Source of the DNA: Candidatus Avacholeplasma faecigallinarum
GTDB lineage: Bacteria; Bacillota_I; Bacilli_A; Acholeplasmatales; Anaeroplasmataceae
Assembly: GCA_018715825.1 (NCBI GenBank)
Contig: DVKU01000070.1
Location: forward strand, 1-14,206
DNA length: 14,206 bases
Reading direction: 5' to 3'
In this document: positions 1 to 6,927 of the stretch, one piece after another
Position numbering within the stretch: position 1 is the first letter of the stretch
How the letters are laid out: every line of letters begins with the position of its first letter
Translations under genes and position numbers: made by a program
The notes under the pieces: model-generated
Databases searched by the model: none
What the model was told of the DNA's origin: nothing
What the model saw: the letters and a program-made list of their open reading frames with translations, nothing else

Positions 1-1287
1 TACCAAGGTAGAACCATTAAAGGCAGGAGTTATAAAAGTTTTTGATTTATATTCGATTACATTTAAAATAGCATCTCTTTGAACACTATAAGTATCATCA
101 GAATTTAAGAAATCTTGAAATTCTTTTGAGTTAATTGCATTAGTTGTAACAGGAGAATAGCCTTCTGTTTTAGCATAATTAACTTGAGTATCATTAGTCA
201 ATAAAAACTGTAAGAATATCCATGAAGCTAATACCTCTTGAGGATTTTCTTTATTAAATAAGCATAATGATGGGCCTTGAGAAATAACAAGTGGATTATT
301 AACATCAACCTGTGGTATTGTTGTGACTAATACTTCAAAATCCTTATTACCTGCAGCCCCAAGTGGAGATGATGGTCCAATCCAGGTTGATCCAGCTGAT
401 GAATCTATACCAAATATAGTTTCACCCTTATTAAATTTATCTCCTGGATATAATCCTGTGTTTTGCCAAGTAACAAATAAATTTTCTTTATATAAATCAT
501 TTAAATTTTGAACCATTTTTTTATTGTCATCGTTACTAAACAATATATTTCCGTCAGCATCAGTATAACCATAATTATTTTGATATGCTAATTCAATGAA
601 GAAATTATCGCTAGATTTATAAATCAAAGGAATCATATCCTTATCAATCTCATAGGCCTTTCTACATATTTCCCATATATAATCCCAAGAGAAAATATTA
701 TTTTCAGGAATTTCAAAGCCATGGTCGATAAGCCATGTTTTATTAACATACAAGCACTCAGTTGAACGCATAAATGGTAAGGAATAAAGCTTTTCAATTC
801 CATCCATCTTAATGTAACCCTCCATTAAATACTCCAATACAAATTCAGATATCGAAGGACTTTCAAATAATAATTTATTTCCACCTAGTCCATACTGAGG
901 GTTATTAATTAATTCATCTAATTCTACAATTCTAGTCTTATCCTCTAAATAGGTAGCTACATGATCTGGGTAGCATATTGCCACATTAGGTGTAGTATTA
1001 GTACCAATATTTTGAATGACAGCCTCATATATTTCTGGATAAGATGCATAATGTGAAATTTCTACATGAATGTTAGGATAAATAGCTTCAAAATCGCTAA
1101 TTGCCTTCTCATAGATTCTTCTTTGGGTAGGATTACTATCATTTTTAGCCCAAAAGGTTATGGTATAATCTTGAGAATCATCAAATTCATAGGGACATAC
1201 AAAATTAGGCATTCCCATTCTACCATGACAAGAGGCCAAGCTAATGATCATCACTATTAAGATTAAGCATGAAATTATTTTTTTCAT
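1..1287 (-). CDS. ABC transporter extracellular substrate-binding lipoprotein, C-terminus off the window
   Basis: This is the substrate-binding lipoprotein of a carbohydrate-type ABC importer (solute-binding family 1, UgpB/MsmE-like); it would capture sugar or oligosaccharide outside the membrane and deliver it to the two permeases encoded just upstream. The first 429 codons are present and the frame is open to position 1, so only the C-terminal end is missing. The N-terminus has a Lys-Lys start, a hydrophobic stretch and a lipobox LASC, with the lipidated Cys at residue 20. The mature part opens with a strand of the type YTITFWAKND and has the aromatic, Asp- and Asn-rich look of sugar-binding proteins. 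The ATG at 1287 lies 4 bases after the stop of the upstream permease. Its Shine-Dalgarno AAGGGG lies inside the permease's last two sense codons, which suggests translational coupling. The ligand is not identifiable; oligogalacturonide is a guess from the pectinase genes nearby. Confidence 0.88.
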   Translation of the reverse strand, partial: MKKIISCLILIVMIISLASCHGRMGMPNFVCPYEFDDSQDYTITFWAKNDSNPTQRRIYEKAISDFEAIYPNIHVEISHYASYPEIYEAVIQNIGTNTTPNVAICYPDHVATYLEDKTRIVELDELINNPQYGLGGNKLLFESPSISEFVLEYLMEGYIKMDGIEKLYSLPFMRSTECLYVNKTWLIDHGFEIPENNIFSWDYIWEICRKAYEIDKDMIPLIYKSSDNFFIELAYQNNYGYTDADGNILFSNDDNKKMVQNLNDLYKENLFVTWQNTGLYPGDKFNKGETIFGIDSSAGSTWIGPSSPLGAAGNKDFEVLVTTIPQVDVNNPLVISQGPSLCLFNKENPQEVLASWIFLQFLLTNDTQVNYAKTEGYSPVTTNAINSKEFQDFLNSDDTYSVQRDAILNVIEYKSKTFITPAFNGSTLV

Positions 1288-1291
1288 ATTA

Positions 1292-2164
1292 TTACCCCTT
1301 TAAACCACTTCTAGATACACCACTCATAATTTGCTTTCTAAACACAGCAAATAAAACTAAAAGTGGAATTGAAACACATACTACAGCAGCCATCATTGCT
1401 GGAATATTCTCACGGCCAAAGCCTGATGTACGAAGTGTTTGTATTCCATTAGAAATTAAAAACTTCGATTCATCTGTAGTAATTAAGCGTGGCCAAACGT
1501 ATGAATTCCAGCATTCAATAAATTTTAAAATTGCAATGGATATAATAGTAGGTTTAGAAAGTGGAACTAAAATTTTAAATAAATATTTTAAATCAGTTGT
1601 TCCATCTACCTTTGCTGCATAATATATTTTATCTGGAACCTGCATAAAATTTTGACGTAACAAATATATATAAAATACTGAAATTACTGATGGGAAAATC
1701 AAACCAACAAAAGTATTTCTAAGATTTAAATTAACAATAGTAGCATAGTTTGTTATAGTAAATAATTCCATTGGAATCATCATTGTAGCCAAGAAGACTG
1801 TAAAAACAATATTTTTTCCATAAAATTGTAGTCTAGCAAAAGCAAATGCTGCTAAAATACAAACGATTACTAAAATGGCAGTGGTTGTCAATGAAAATAT
1901 TACTGTATTTATCATATACCTTCCTAAAGAAACTGACACCCATGCTGTTACATAGTTTTCAAATGTTAGTGTAGTTGGAATAAAGGCAGGAACAGATTCT
2001 TGTGTATAATCAGCTAATGTTTTAAATGATGTAACAATCATCCAGTAAAATGGAAATAGAACTGATAAAGCAGCTATTATCAAAAATAAATAAATTAAAA
2101 TTAGTAAAACTATATTCTTTTGTTTTTCTTTGTTTTCTAAAGCTTTGTAATTATTTTTTTGCAT
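1292..2164 (-). CDS. ABC transporter permease, sugar type (UgpE/MalG-like)
   Basis: This is one of the two membrane-spanning subunits of the carbohydrate ABC importer (CUT1 type). At 290 residues it has the usual family length. After a charged N-terminus there is a long hydrophobic segment followed by PFYWMIVTSFKT, characteristic of the MalG/UgpE branch, then about five further membrane segments. The cytoplasmic EAA loop that docks on the ATPase is visible around residue 185 (IYYAAKVDG followed by LVPLSKP). The start at 2164 is supported by AAGGTGG seven bases upstream. It begins 14 bases after the other permease and ends 4 bases before the binding-protein start, so the genes are clearly co-transcribed. 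Confidence 0.9.
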   Translation of the reverse strand: MQKNNYKALENKEKQKNIVLLILIYLFLIIAALSVLFPFYWMIVTSFKTLADYTQESVPAFIPTTLTFENYVTAWVSVSLGRYMINTVIFSLTTTAILVIVCILAAFAFARLQFYGKNIVFTVFLATMMIPMELFTITNYATIVNLNLRNTFVGLIFPSVISVFYIYLLRQNFMQVPDKIYYAAKVDGTTDLKYLFKILVPLSKPTIISIAILKFIECWNSYVWPRLITTDESKFLISNGIQTLRTSGFGRENIPAMMAAVVCVSIPLLVLFAVFRKQIMSGVSRSGLKG

Positions 2165-2178
2165 GATTACACCACCTT

Positions 2179-3072
2179 TTAATAATGGACAGTCTTCTTA
2201 CTGATAAGAAGATTAACAATTGTTATAGCCATAATTATACCGAATAAAACTATTGCGGCAGCCGCTGCTCTTGATGGATATCCGCCTGTTACTGAATATA
2301 AATAATTATAAACACAACCAACGATTGTATTCATTCCATAGAAATTTAAATCACTTCCAAAAATACCAACGGCATTATTATATTCCTTAAAAGAACCAAT
2401 CAAGCCTGTTATTACTAAATAAGATATCATTGGTGAAATCATTGGTACAGTAATTTTTCGAAATGTTGTAAATTTTGAGGCATGATCGATTTTGGCTGCA
2501 TCATAATACTCCTTTTTAACAGATTGTAAAGCACCAACTAAAACTAGTATTTTAAAAGGCATAACATTCCAAATGATATATAAAGATAAAACAAATATTT
2601 TACTCCAATAGGCTCCATTTAACCAATCAACTGGGTTGATATGAAACCAACCTAAAACAGAGTTCACTAAGCCAATAGTATCTGGTGTTAAATCAAACAT
2701 TATCATAAAAACCAAACCGACAGCTAATGTGTTTGTAACATATGGTAAGAAAAATATTGTTTGAAAAACCTTTTTTAATGGCTTAATAGAATTTAGGGCA
2801 ACAGCTATTAATAAAGATAAAATAGTTGAAATAGGGACGGTAATTACAACTAATAAGGTTGTGTTTTTTAGGGCTTGAATAAATTTATAATCTCTAAATA
2901 TATAAACATAATTTCCAAAGCCAATACCAGTGAAAGTTTGAGTAGTAAATTTAAAATTCTCTTCAAAAGAATATATTACAACATCAACTAACGGATATAA
3001 CATAAAACAGCCTAGGAAAAATAGAGCTGGAAGTAAATAAATCCATGCCTTTAAATTATTTCTATTTTCCAT
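2179..3072 (-). CDS. ABC transporter permease, sugar type (UgpA/MalF-like)
   Basis: This is the second membrane subunit of the same importer, 297 residues from the chosen start. About six hydrophobic segments are visible, beginning with WIYLLPALFFLGCFMLYPL, typical of UgpA/MsmF-type permeases. The EAA loop is present (EYYDAAKIDHAS followed by ITVPMISP). The start is uncertain: in-frame starts exist at 3105 (TTG), 3099, 3078 and 3072. The only good Shine-Dalgarno, AAAGGA at 3082-3087, lies 9 bases before the ATG at 3072 and only 3 before the one at 3078, so I choose 3072. Either choice overlaps the end of the ATPase gene, by 11 to 17 bases, consistent with coupled translation. Confidence 0.88.
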   Translation of the reverse strand: MENRNNLKAWIYLLPALFFLGCFMLYPLVDVVIYSFEENFKFTTQTFTGIGFGNYVYIFRDYKFIQALKNTTLLVVITVPISTILSLLIAVALNSIKPLKKVFQTIFFLPYVTNTLAVGLVFMIMFDLTPDTIGLVNSVLGWFHINPVDWLNGAYWSKIFVLSLYIIWNVMPFKILVLVGALQSVKKEYYDAAKIDHASKFTTFRKITVPMISPMISYLVITGLIGSFKEYNNAVGIFGSDLNFYGMNTIVGCVYNYLYSVTGGYPSRAAAAAIVLFGIIMAITIVNLLISKKTVHY

Positions 3073-4141
3073 AAGCATATATCCTTTCTTCTGTTTCATA
3101 ATCAAATATTAAAACCTTTTTAGTCTTTAAATTAAATTTGATACTATCTTTACCATATGAAAAATTATCACTAGAAATTATACAACGAATTGTTTCATTT
3201 AAAGAATTAGGATGTGTTGTTAAAATAGAACAATCTCTACCCATAATTTCTACACTTTTCATATTTAATGTTAAGCATCCATTATCATCAATTATAAAAG
3301 CTTCAGGACGAATACCAACATAGACTTTTTTATCCTCACAATTAAAATCCATTATGGCCTCATCGCCAATATAAACCTTATTATTTTCTATCTTTCCCTC
3401 AAAAACATTAATAGGAGGTGTACCTAAAAATTTGGCCACAAATAAATTACAAGGATCATCATAAACATTTTGAGGCTCATCCATTTGTTGCATAACCCCA
3501 TCCTTCATTAGGATAATACAATCAGAAATACTCATTGCCTCTTCTTGATCATGAGTTACAAAGATTGTGGTAACTCCTGTTTCCTTTTGAATACGTTTAA
3601 TTTCCTCTCTAGTTTTTAATCTTAATCTAGCATCTAGATTTGATAAAGGCTCATCTAACAACAAAACATTTGGCTTTTTAGCTAAAGCTCTTGCTATAGC
3701 AACACGCTGTTGCTGACCACCTGATAATTCATTAGGCTTTCTATCAAGATAATCTTGAAGTTGAACTAGTTTAGCTACTTCAACAGCTCTTTGATAAGCT
3801 TCTTTTTTAGGATATTTCAAATTTATCAACGGAAACATAATATTTTGAATAACACTCATATGTGGATATAAGGCATAATCTTGAAATACTAGTCCTATTC
3901 CTCTTTTATCTGCACCTAATTTAGTTACGTCATTGTTATCAAATATCACATGTCCCTCAGTTGGTGTTTGTAAACCACTTATTAAATATAAAGTAGTAGA
4001 TTTTCCACAGCCGGATGGACCTAATAAGCCAATAAGCTTACCATCTGGTATCTCTACGTTTAAATGATCTACAGCATGAACTGCTGTATTATTTTTTTTG
4101 TTATAAAATGTTTTTGTCAGATTTTCTAATATTATTTTCAT
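3062..4141 (-). CDS. ABC transporter ATP-binding protein, UgpC/MsmK/MalK type
   Basis: This is the ATPase that powers the carbohydrate importer, 359 residues. All nucleotide-binding motifs are intact: Walker A GPSGCGKST at 41-49, Q-loop Gln 87 in VFQDYALYPH, signature LSGGQ at 139-143, Walker B LLLDE ending at Glu 164, a D-loop, and switch His 197 in VTHDQEEA. The C-terminal third (about 240-359) is the MOP/TOBE-like regulatory domain of MalK-type subunits, recognisable by VGIRPEAF. The start is supported by GGAGGT five bases before the ATG. It is the first gene of its operon and follows the rsmA terminator by about 40 bases. A -10-like TAAAAT (4168-4173) is present, but I see no well-spaced -35, so some transcription may come through the terminator. 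A dedicated ATPase in the operon, instead of a shared MsmX, is worth noting. Confidence 0.94.
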   Translation of the reverse strand: MKIILENLTKTFYNKKNNTAVHAVDHLNVEIPDGKLIGLLGPSGCGKSTTLYLISGLQTPTEGHVIFDNNDVTKLGADKRGIGLVFQDYALYPHMSVIQNIMFPLINLKYPKKEAYQRAVEVAKLVQLQDYLDRKPNELSGGQQQRVAIARALAKKPNVLLLDEPLSNLDARLRLKTREEIKRIQKETGVTTIFVTHDQEEAMSISDCIILMKDGVMQQMDEPQNVYDDPCNLFVAKFLGTPPINVFEGKIENNKVYIGDEAIMDFNCEDKKVYVGIRPEAFIIDDNGCLTLNMKSVEIMGRDCSILTTHPNSLNETIRCIISSDNFSYGKDSIKFNLKTKKVLIFDYETEERIYAYGK

Positions 4142-4182
4142 AATAGACCTCCACTTGTTACATCAATATTTTACCATAAAGT

Positions 4183-4222
4183 AAAAAAAGAATAATCAAA
4201 AATTGCAATTTATGATTATTCT
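4183..4222 (-). terminator. Intrinsic terminator of the HD-rnmV-rsmA operon
   Basis: Read on the minus strand, a perfect 10-base stem (AGAATAATCA with TGATTATTCT) encloses an AAATTGCAATTT loop that can itself pair, and is followed directly by a run of seven T. It begins 6 bases after the rsmA stop. The stem is AT-rich, as expected in this genome. It separates the housekeeping operon from the ABC importer operon. Confidence 0.85.
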
Positions 4223-4228
4223 AATTAA

Positions 4229-5080
4229 TTATTTCAGTCTATCAGCAATATAAATAAACTGTTCAATAGTCAATTCTTCACTTCTAATTGCTGGATTTAA
4301 ATTAATTTCCTTTAAAATTTGTAAAACCTTATTCTTATCGTATTTATTTGATAAGTTATTGATTAAAGTTTTTCTTCTTTGAGTAAAGCATTCTCTTATA
4401 AATTCAAAAAAGAATTGTTCATCCTTCGCTTTATATTTAGCAACCTCATATAATTGCAATTTGACAACTGCGCTATCGACATTAGGTTGAGGAATAAATA
4501 CACTTCTAGGTACCTTACATACCTTTTTAGCCATAGCTCGATACTGAATTACTACACTTAAGGCATTATAATCTTTTGTTTTTGGCTTACCACATATTCT
4601 ATCGCAAACCTCAAGTTGCATCATCATTATATATTTTTGAATTTTCTTTGTTTGAGATAACAAATTTAAAATAATAGGGGTAGTAATATAGTATGGCAAA
4701 TTTGCAACAAGATGAATTTTTTTAAACTTTCCTAATTTTTCACTAATATCTTTATTAATATCTACCTTTAAAATGTCTTCGTTAACCACTTCATAATTTG
4801 TAAACCTTGCTAAATTTTTATGTAAAATAGGGATTAACTGTGTATCTATCTCATAAGCTAAAACAAAGCCAGCATTTTCACATAGTCTTTCTGTTAAGCT
4901 TCCAAGCCCAGGTCCAATTTCTATAACTGCCGTATCTCTATCTAAATCTGATGCCTCGACAATTTGATTTAAAATATTTTGATCTGTCAAAAAATTTTGA
5001 CCAAATTTTTTTTTAGCATGTAAGTTATTTTCATTTAAAGTTTTATTAACAAATGCTTGAGAACCTATCTTATTTTGCAT
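4229..5080 (-). CDS. rsmA: 16S rRNA (adenine1518-N6/adenine1519-N6)-dimethyltransferase
   Basis: RsmA (KsgA) dimethylates two adjacent adenines in the 3' terminal hairpin of 16S rRNA during small-subunit assembly, using S-adenosylmethionine. The 283-residue length is normal. Diagnostic motifs are KKFGQNFL at 24-31, the SAM-binding EIGPGLG at 54-60, acidic residues in the next strand (YEID, 76-79), NEDIL around 100-104, and the catalytic NLPYY at 127-131. The C-terminal region has the family's FTQRRKTL motif. The ATG at 5080 lies 6 bases after GAGGA and overlaps the end of rnmV by 16 bases. rnmV next to rsmA is the classical Firmicutes arrangement. Confidence 0.96.
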   Translation of the reverse strand: MQNKIGSQAFVNKTLNENNLHAKKKFGQNFLTDQNILNQIVEASDLDRDTAVIEIGPGLGSLTERLCENAGFVLAYEIDTQLIPILHKNLARFTNYEVVNEDILKVDINKDISEKLGKFKKIHLVANLPYYITTPIILNLLSQTKKIQKYIMMMQLEVCDRICGKPKTKDYNALSVVIQYRAMAKKVCKVPRSVFIPQPNVDSAVVKLQLYEVAKYKAKDEQFFFEFIRECFTQRRKTLINNLSNKYDKNKVLQILKEINLNPAIRSEELTIEQFIYIADRLK

Positions 5081-5595
5081 ATTATTTCCTCGATGTCCTT
5101 TTTCGCTAATCCTAAACTATTTACTCTTTTTAAAAATGATTTACAATTCGGTTTACCAATATTTAAATAATCAGCTATCATAGCTCGCATATTAGAACTG
5201 TTTGTTAAGCCGTTTAAACCTAATTCAAATAATTCCTTCATAGTAATTGTTTGTTGACTAGTCATTGTATAAACGTTATTTAAAGCCTCTTTAATAGCTT
5301 CTTTTGAGGCATGTTCAATTCCAACCTTCTTTTTATTAGCACTAATACAATCCTTTTTTCTTAAAAATGCATGTTTACAATTTTTAACAGAGCTATCTAT
5401 AATACCTCTAATTTTTTCTCCTGGAGAATCAGGATCTGTAAATACAATTATATTATTATTTTCGCTCAACTTTTGTAGGTATTCGATAGTTTGTTTTTTT
5501 ATTTCTCTTCCATTTGTAATAATACAATAAGCATCAGGAAAAACTGATTTTATTTTTGATTCATCATGAATTCCTTCTACAACTATAATATCCAT
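5065..5595 (-). CDS. rnmV: Ribonuclease M5
   Basis: RNase M5 carries out the final maturation of 5S rRNA in low-GC Gram-positives. This copy is 176 residues, close to the family's usual length. The Toprim domain is clear: VVEGIHDESKI with catalytic Glu 7, then FTDPDSPGEKIRG with the metal-binding acidic pair Asp 54 and Asp 56. The C-terminal part (NSLGLAKKDIEEII) fits the family's closing helices. I choose the ATG at 5595, two bases past the stop of the HD gene, because GAGGA sits 5 bases upstream; an in-frame TTG at 5607 lies within that ribosome binding site. The gene overlaps rsmA by 16 bases, and the three-gene operon is tightly packed. Confidence 0.94.
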   Translation of the reverse strand: MDIIVVEGIHDESKIKSVFPDAYCIITNGREIKKQTIEYLQKLSENNNIIVFTDPDSPGEKIRGIIDSSVKNCKHAFLRKKDCISANKKKVGIEHASKEAIKEALNNVYTMTSQQTITMKELFELGLNGLTNSSNMRAMIADYLNIGKPNCKSFLKRVNSLGLAKKDIEEIICKIR

Positions 5596-5596
5596 T

Positions 5597-6808
5597 TTAA
5601 TCCTCAAAATAATATATTCTTTCTACCATTTTATAACTTGATTGCGTTAAGCTTTTAATTATTGGTGAGTATTGATCTAAAGATTTTACCTGATTGTTTG
5701 GTAGTAAAACCTTAATATCATTGATATCACTTTTCTTACTATGAAGATAAGCTACAGCAGAAACCTTTGCTTCCTTATAATAATATTTTTTTAATTCATT
5801 ATTATACTTTGTTTTAATTTCAGCAATCAACTCAGGATTTGGCTCATAAGCTAAATCAATAAAATTAAACAAATGTCTATTTTGAAAAGCATTAGCTAAA
5901 GTATTTAATATTTTATCCTTAGATTTAGTTAATTGTTTAATAAATCCATTTACATAAGCATCATCTAAATCGATATATGAATCAATATCATCATTATTTT
6001 TTAAGACACTAATAAATGAATCTATAGAGGCGTCAACCTCCTGATCATTACTAACTAAATCCTTTAATCTAGAATAAATACCTTCTAAAAGACATTCATA
6101 TGCTCTAGCAACAGGATGGTAATAAACTTGGAAATACATATGGTATCTACTCATCAAATATGATTCAATAGAATGTACACCACTAGCTCTTACAAGTACC
6201 TTTTTATTAACTATTTTCATACTTCTAAGAATTCTAAAATAATCTATATGACCATAAGCGGCACCAGTAAAATAGGCATCTCGTGATAAATAATCCATTC
6301 TATCAACATCTAATTGGGAGGAAACAAGTGCTTCAATTAGAGGAAATTTTCCACCGTGAGCAATAACATTAGCTACATCACTTGCTAAAGATGGCACTTT
6401 ACTTAACACCTTATTTACCTCTGTTTTCGAATTTAATATCAGCTTAACAGTCATTTCTTCGTGAGAAGTTTGAATAACATTTTCAAAGGCATGACTAAAA
6501 GGTCCATGACCAATATCATGTAATAAGGCTGAGCATAAAAACACCACCTTTTCATACTCATTTAAAACGTCTATTCCTTCTACATTTTGTAAAACTAAAT
6601 TAGCCATTTGATAACAGCCTAAAGAATGAGTAAATCTAGAGTGCTCTGCAGTTTGAAAAACCATAGCTACTCCACTAAGTTGACGAACTCTTCTTAATCT
6701 TTGAATTTCTTTAGTATCTATAAGATCACTTATTATTTTATAATCTACAACTATATAACCATATAGGGGGTCGCGAAAAACTTTTGTTCTTTCTAAGCGT
6801 GCAAACAT
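5597..6808 (-). CDS. HD-domain phosphohydrolase, YwfO/COG1078-like
   Basis: This is a 403-residue HD-superfamily protein of the dGTPase-like group (B. subtilis YwfO type), a metal-dependent phosphohydrolase probably acting on nucleotides in the cytoplasm. The N-terminus VFRDPLYGYI and the block IQRLRRVRQLSG are diagnostic of the group. Metal ligands are visible: His 56 and His 61 in AEHSRFTHSLG, His 97-Asp 98 in ALLHDIGHGPFSH with His 101 and His 106 nearby, and Asp 167/169/172 in SQLDVDRMDYL. The physiological substrate is not shown by the sequence. It is the first gene of the operon with rnmV and rsmA and has its own promoter 27 bases upstream. An AAGGATGGTGG element precedes the ATG. Confidence 0.93.
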   Translation of the reverse strand: MFARLERTKVFRDPLYGYIVVDYKIISDLIDTKEIQRLRRVRQLSGVAMVFQTAEHSRFTHSLGCYQMANLVLQNVEGIDVLNEYEKVVFLCSALLHDIGHGPFSHAFENVIQTSHEEMTVKLILNSKTEVNKVLSKVPSLASDVANVIAHGGKFPLIEALVSSQLDVDRMDYLSRDAYFTGAAYGHIDYFRILRSMKIVNKKVLVRASGVHSIESYLMSRYHMYFQVYYHPVARAYECLLEGIYSRLKDLVSNDQEVDASIDSFISVLKNNDDIDSYIDLDDAYVNGFIKQLTKSKDKILNTLANAFQNRHLFNFIDLAYEPNPELIAEIKTKYNNELKKYYYKEAKVSAVAYLHSKKSDINDIKVLLPNNQVKSLDQYSPIIKSLTQSSYKMVERIYYFED

Positions 6809-6834
6809 TAAACCACCATCCTTATATATAGCTT

Positions 6835-6863
6835 ATTTTAACATTTTATGAAACAACTTTCAA
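6835..6863 (-). promoter_or_regulatory. Promoter of the HD-rnmV-rsmA operon
   Basis: On the minus strand there is a -35 TTGAAA (6858-6863) and a -10 TAAAAT (6835-6840) separated by exactly 17 bases, giving a predicted start near 6828 and a leader of about 20 bases containing the ribosome binding site. It lies back to back with the pectate lyase promoter; the two -35 boxes are one base apart. Confidence 0.75.
6849..6862. promoter_or_regulatory. Candidate operator palindrome between the divergent promoters (cre-like, central CG missing)
   Basis: TGAAACAACTTTCA is an inverted repeat (TGAAA-N4-TTTCA) resembling the catabolite-responsive element TGWAANCGNTNWCA, except that the invariant central CG is AA. 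It covers most of the minus-strand -35 box and ends 2 bases before the plus-strand -35 box. Loss of the CG argues against strong CcpA binding, so it may be another regulator's site or chance. Confidence 0.3.
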
Positions 6864-6864
6864 C

Positions 6865-6893
6865 TTTACATTTTAATAATACAATACTATAAT
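6865..6893 (+). promoter_or_regulatory. Promoter of the pectate lyase gene
   Basis: A -35 TTTACA (6865-6870) and a perfect -10 TATAAT (6888-6893) are separated by 17 bases, close to the sigma-A consensus. The predicted start near 6900 leaves a leader of roughly 27 bases, carrying the AGAGGGGG ribosome binding site before the ATG at 6928. Confidence 0.82.
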
Positions 6894-6927
6894 TTAATTG
6901 TCTTTTTAAAATCAAGAGGGGGATAAA

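Noticed and set aside
1066..1622. Plus-strand open frames opposite the binding protein and permease
   Set aside because: They lie antisense to clear transporter coding sequence and show low-complexity, AT-driven composition without start signals. The frames at 323-511 and 3138-3323 are rejected for the same reason.
3073..3105. Longer N-terminus of the UgpA-like permease (TTG 3105 or ATG 3099)
   Set aside because: Neither has a Shine-Dalgarno, whereas AAAGGA is well placed for the ATG at 3072. The extra residues are simply the other frame of the ATPase C-terminus.
4142..4182. A promoter for the ABC importer operon
   Set aside because: A TAAAAT is present, but the nearest -35-like TTGATT is 20 bases away and inside the terminator stem. 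It is not strong enough to annotate.
6809..6927. A riboswitch or structured leader ahead of the pectate lyase
   Set aside because: The predicted leader is only about 27 bases, too short for a riboswitch, and no stable stem was seen.
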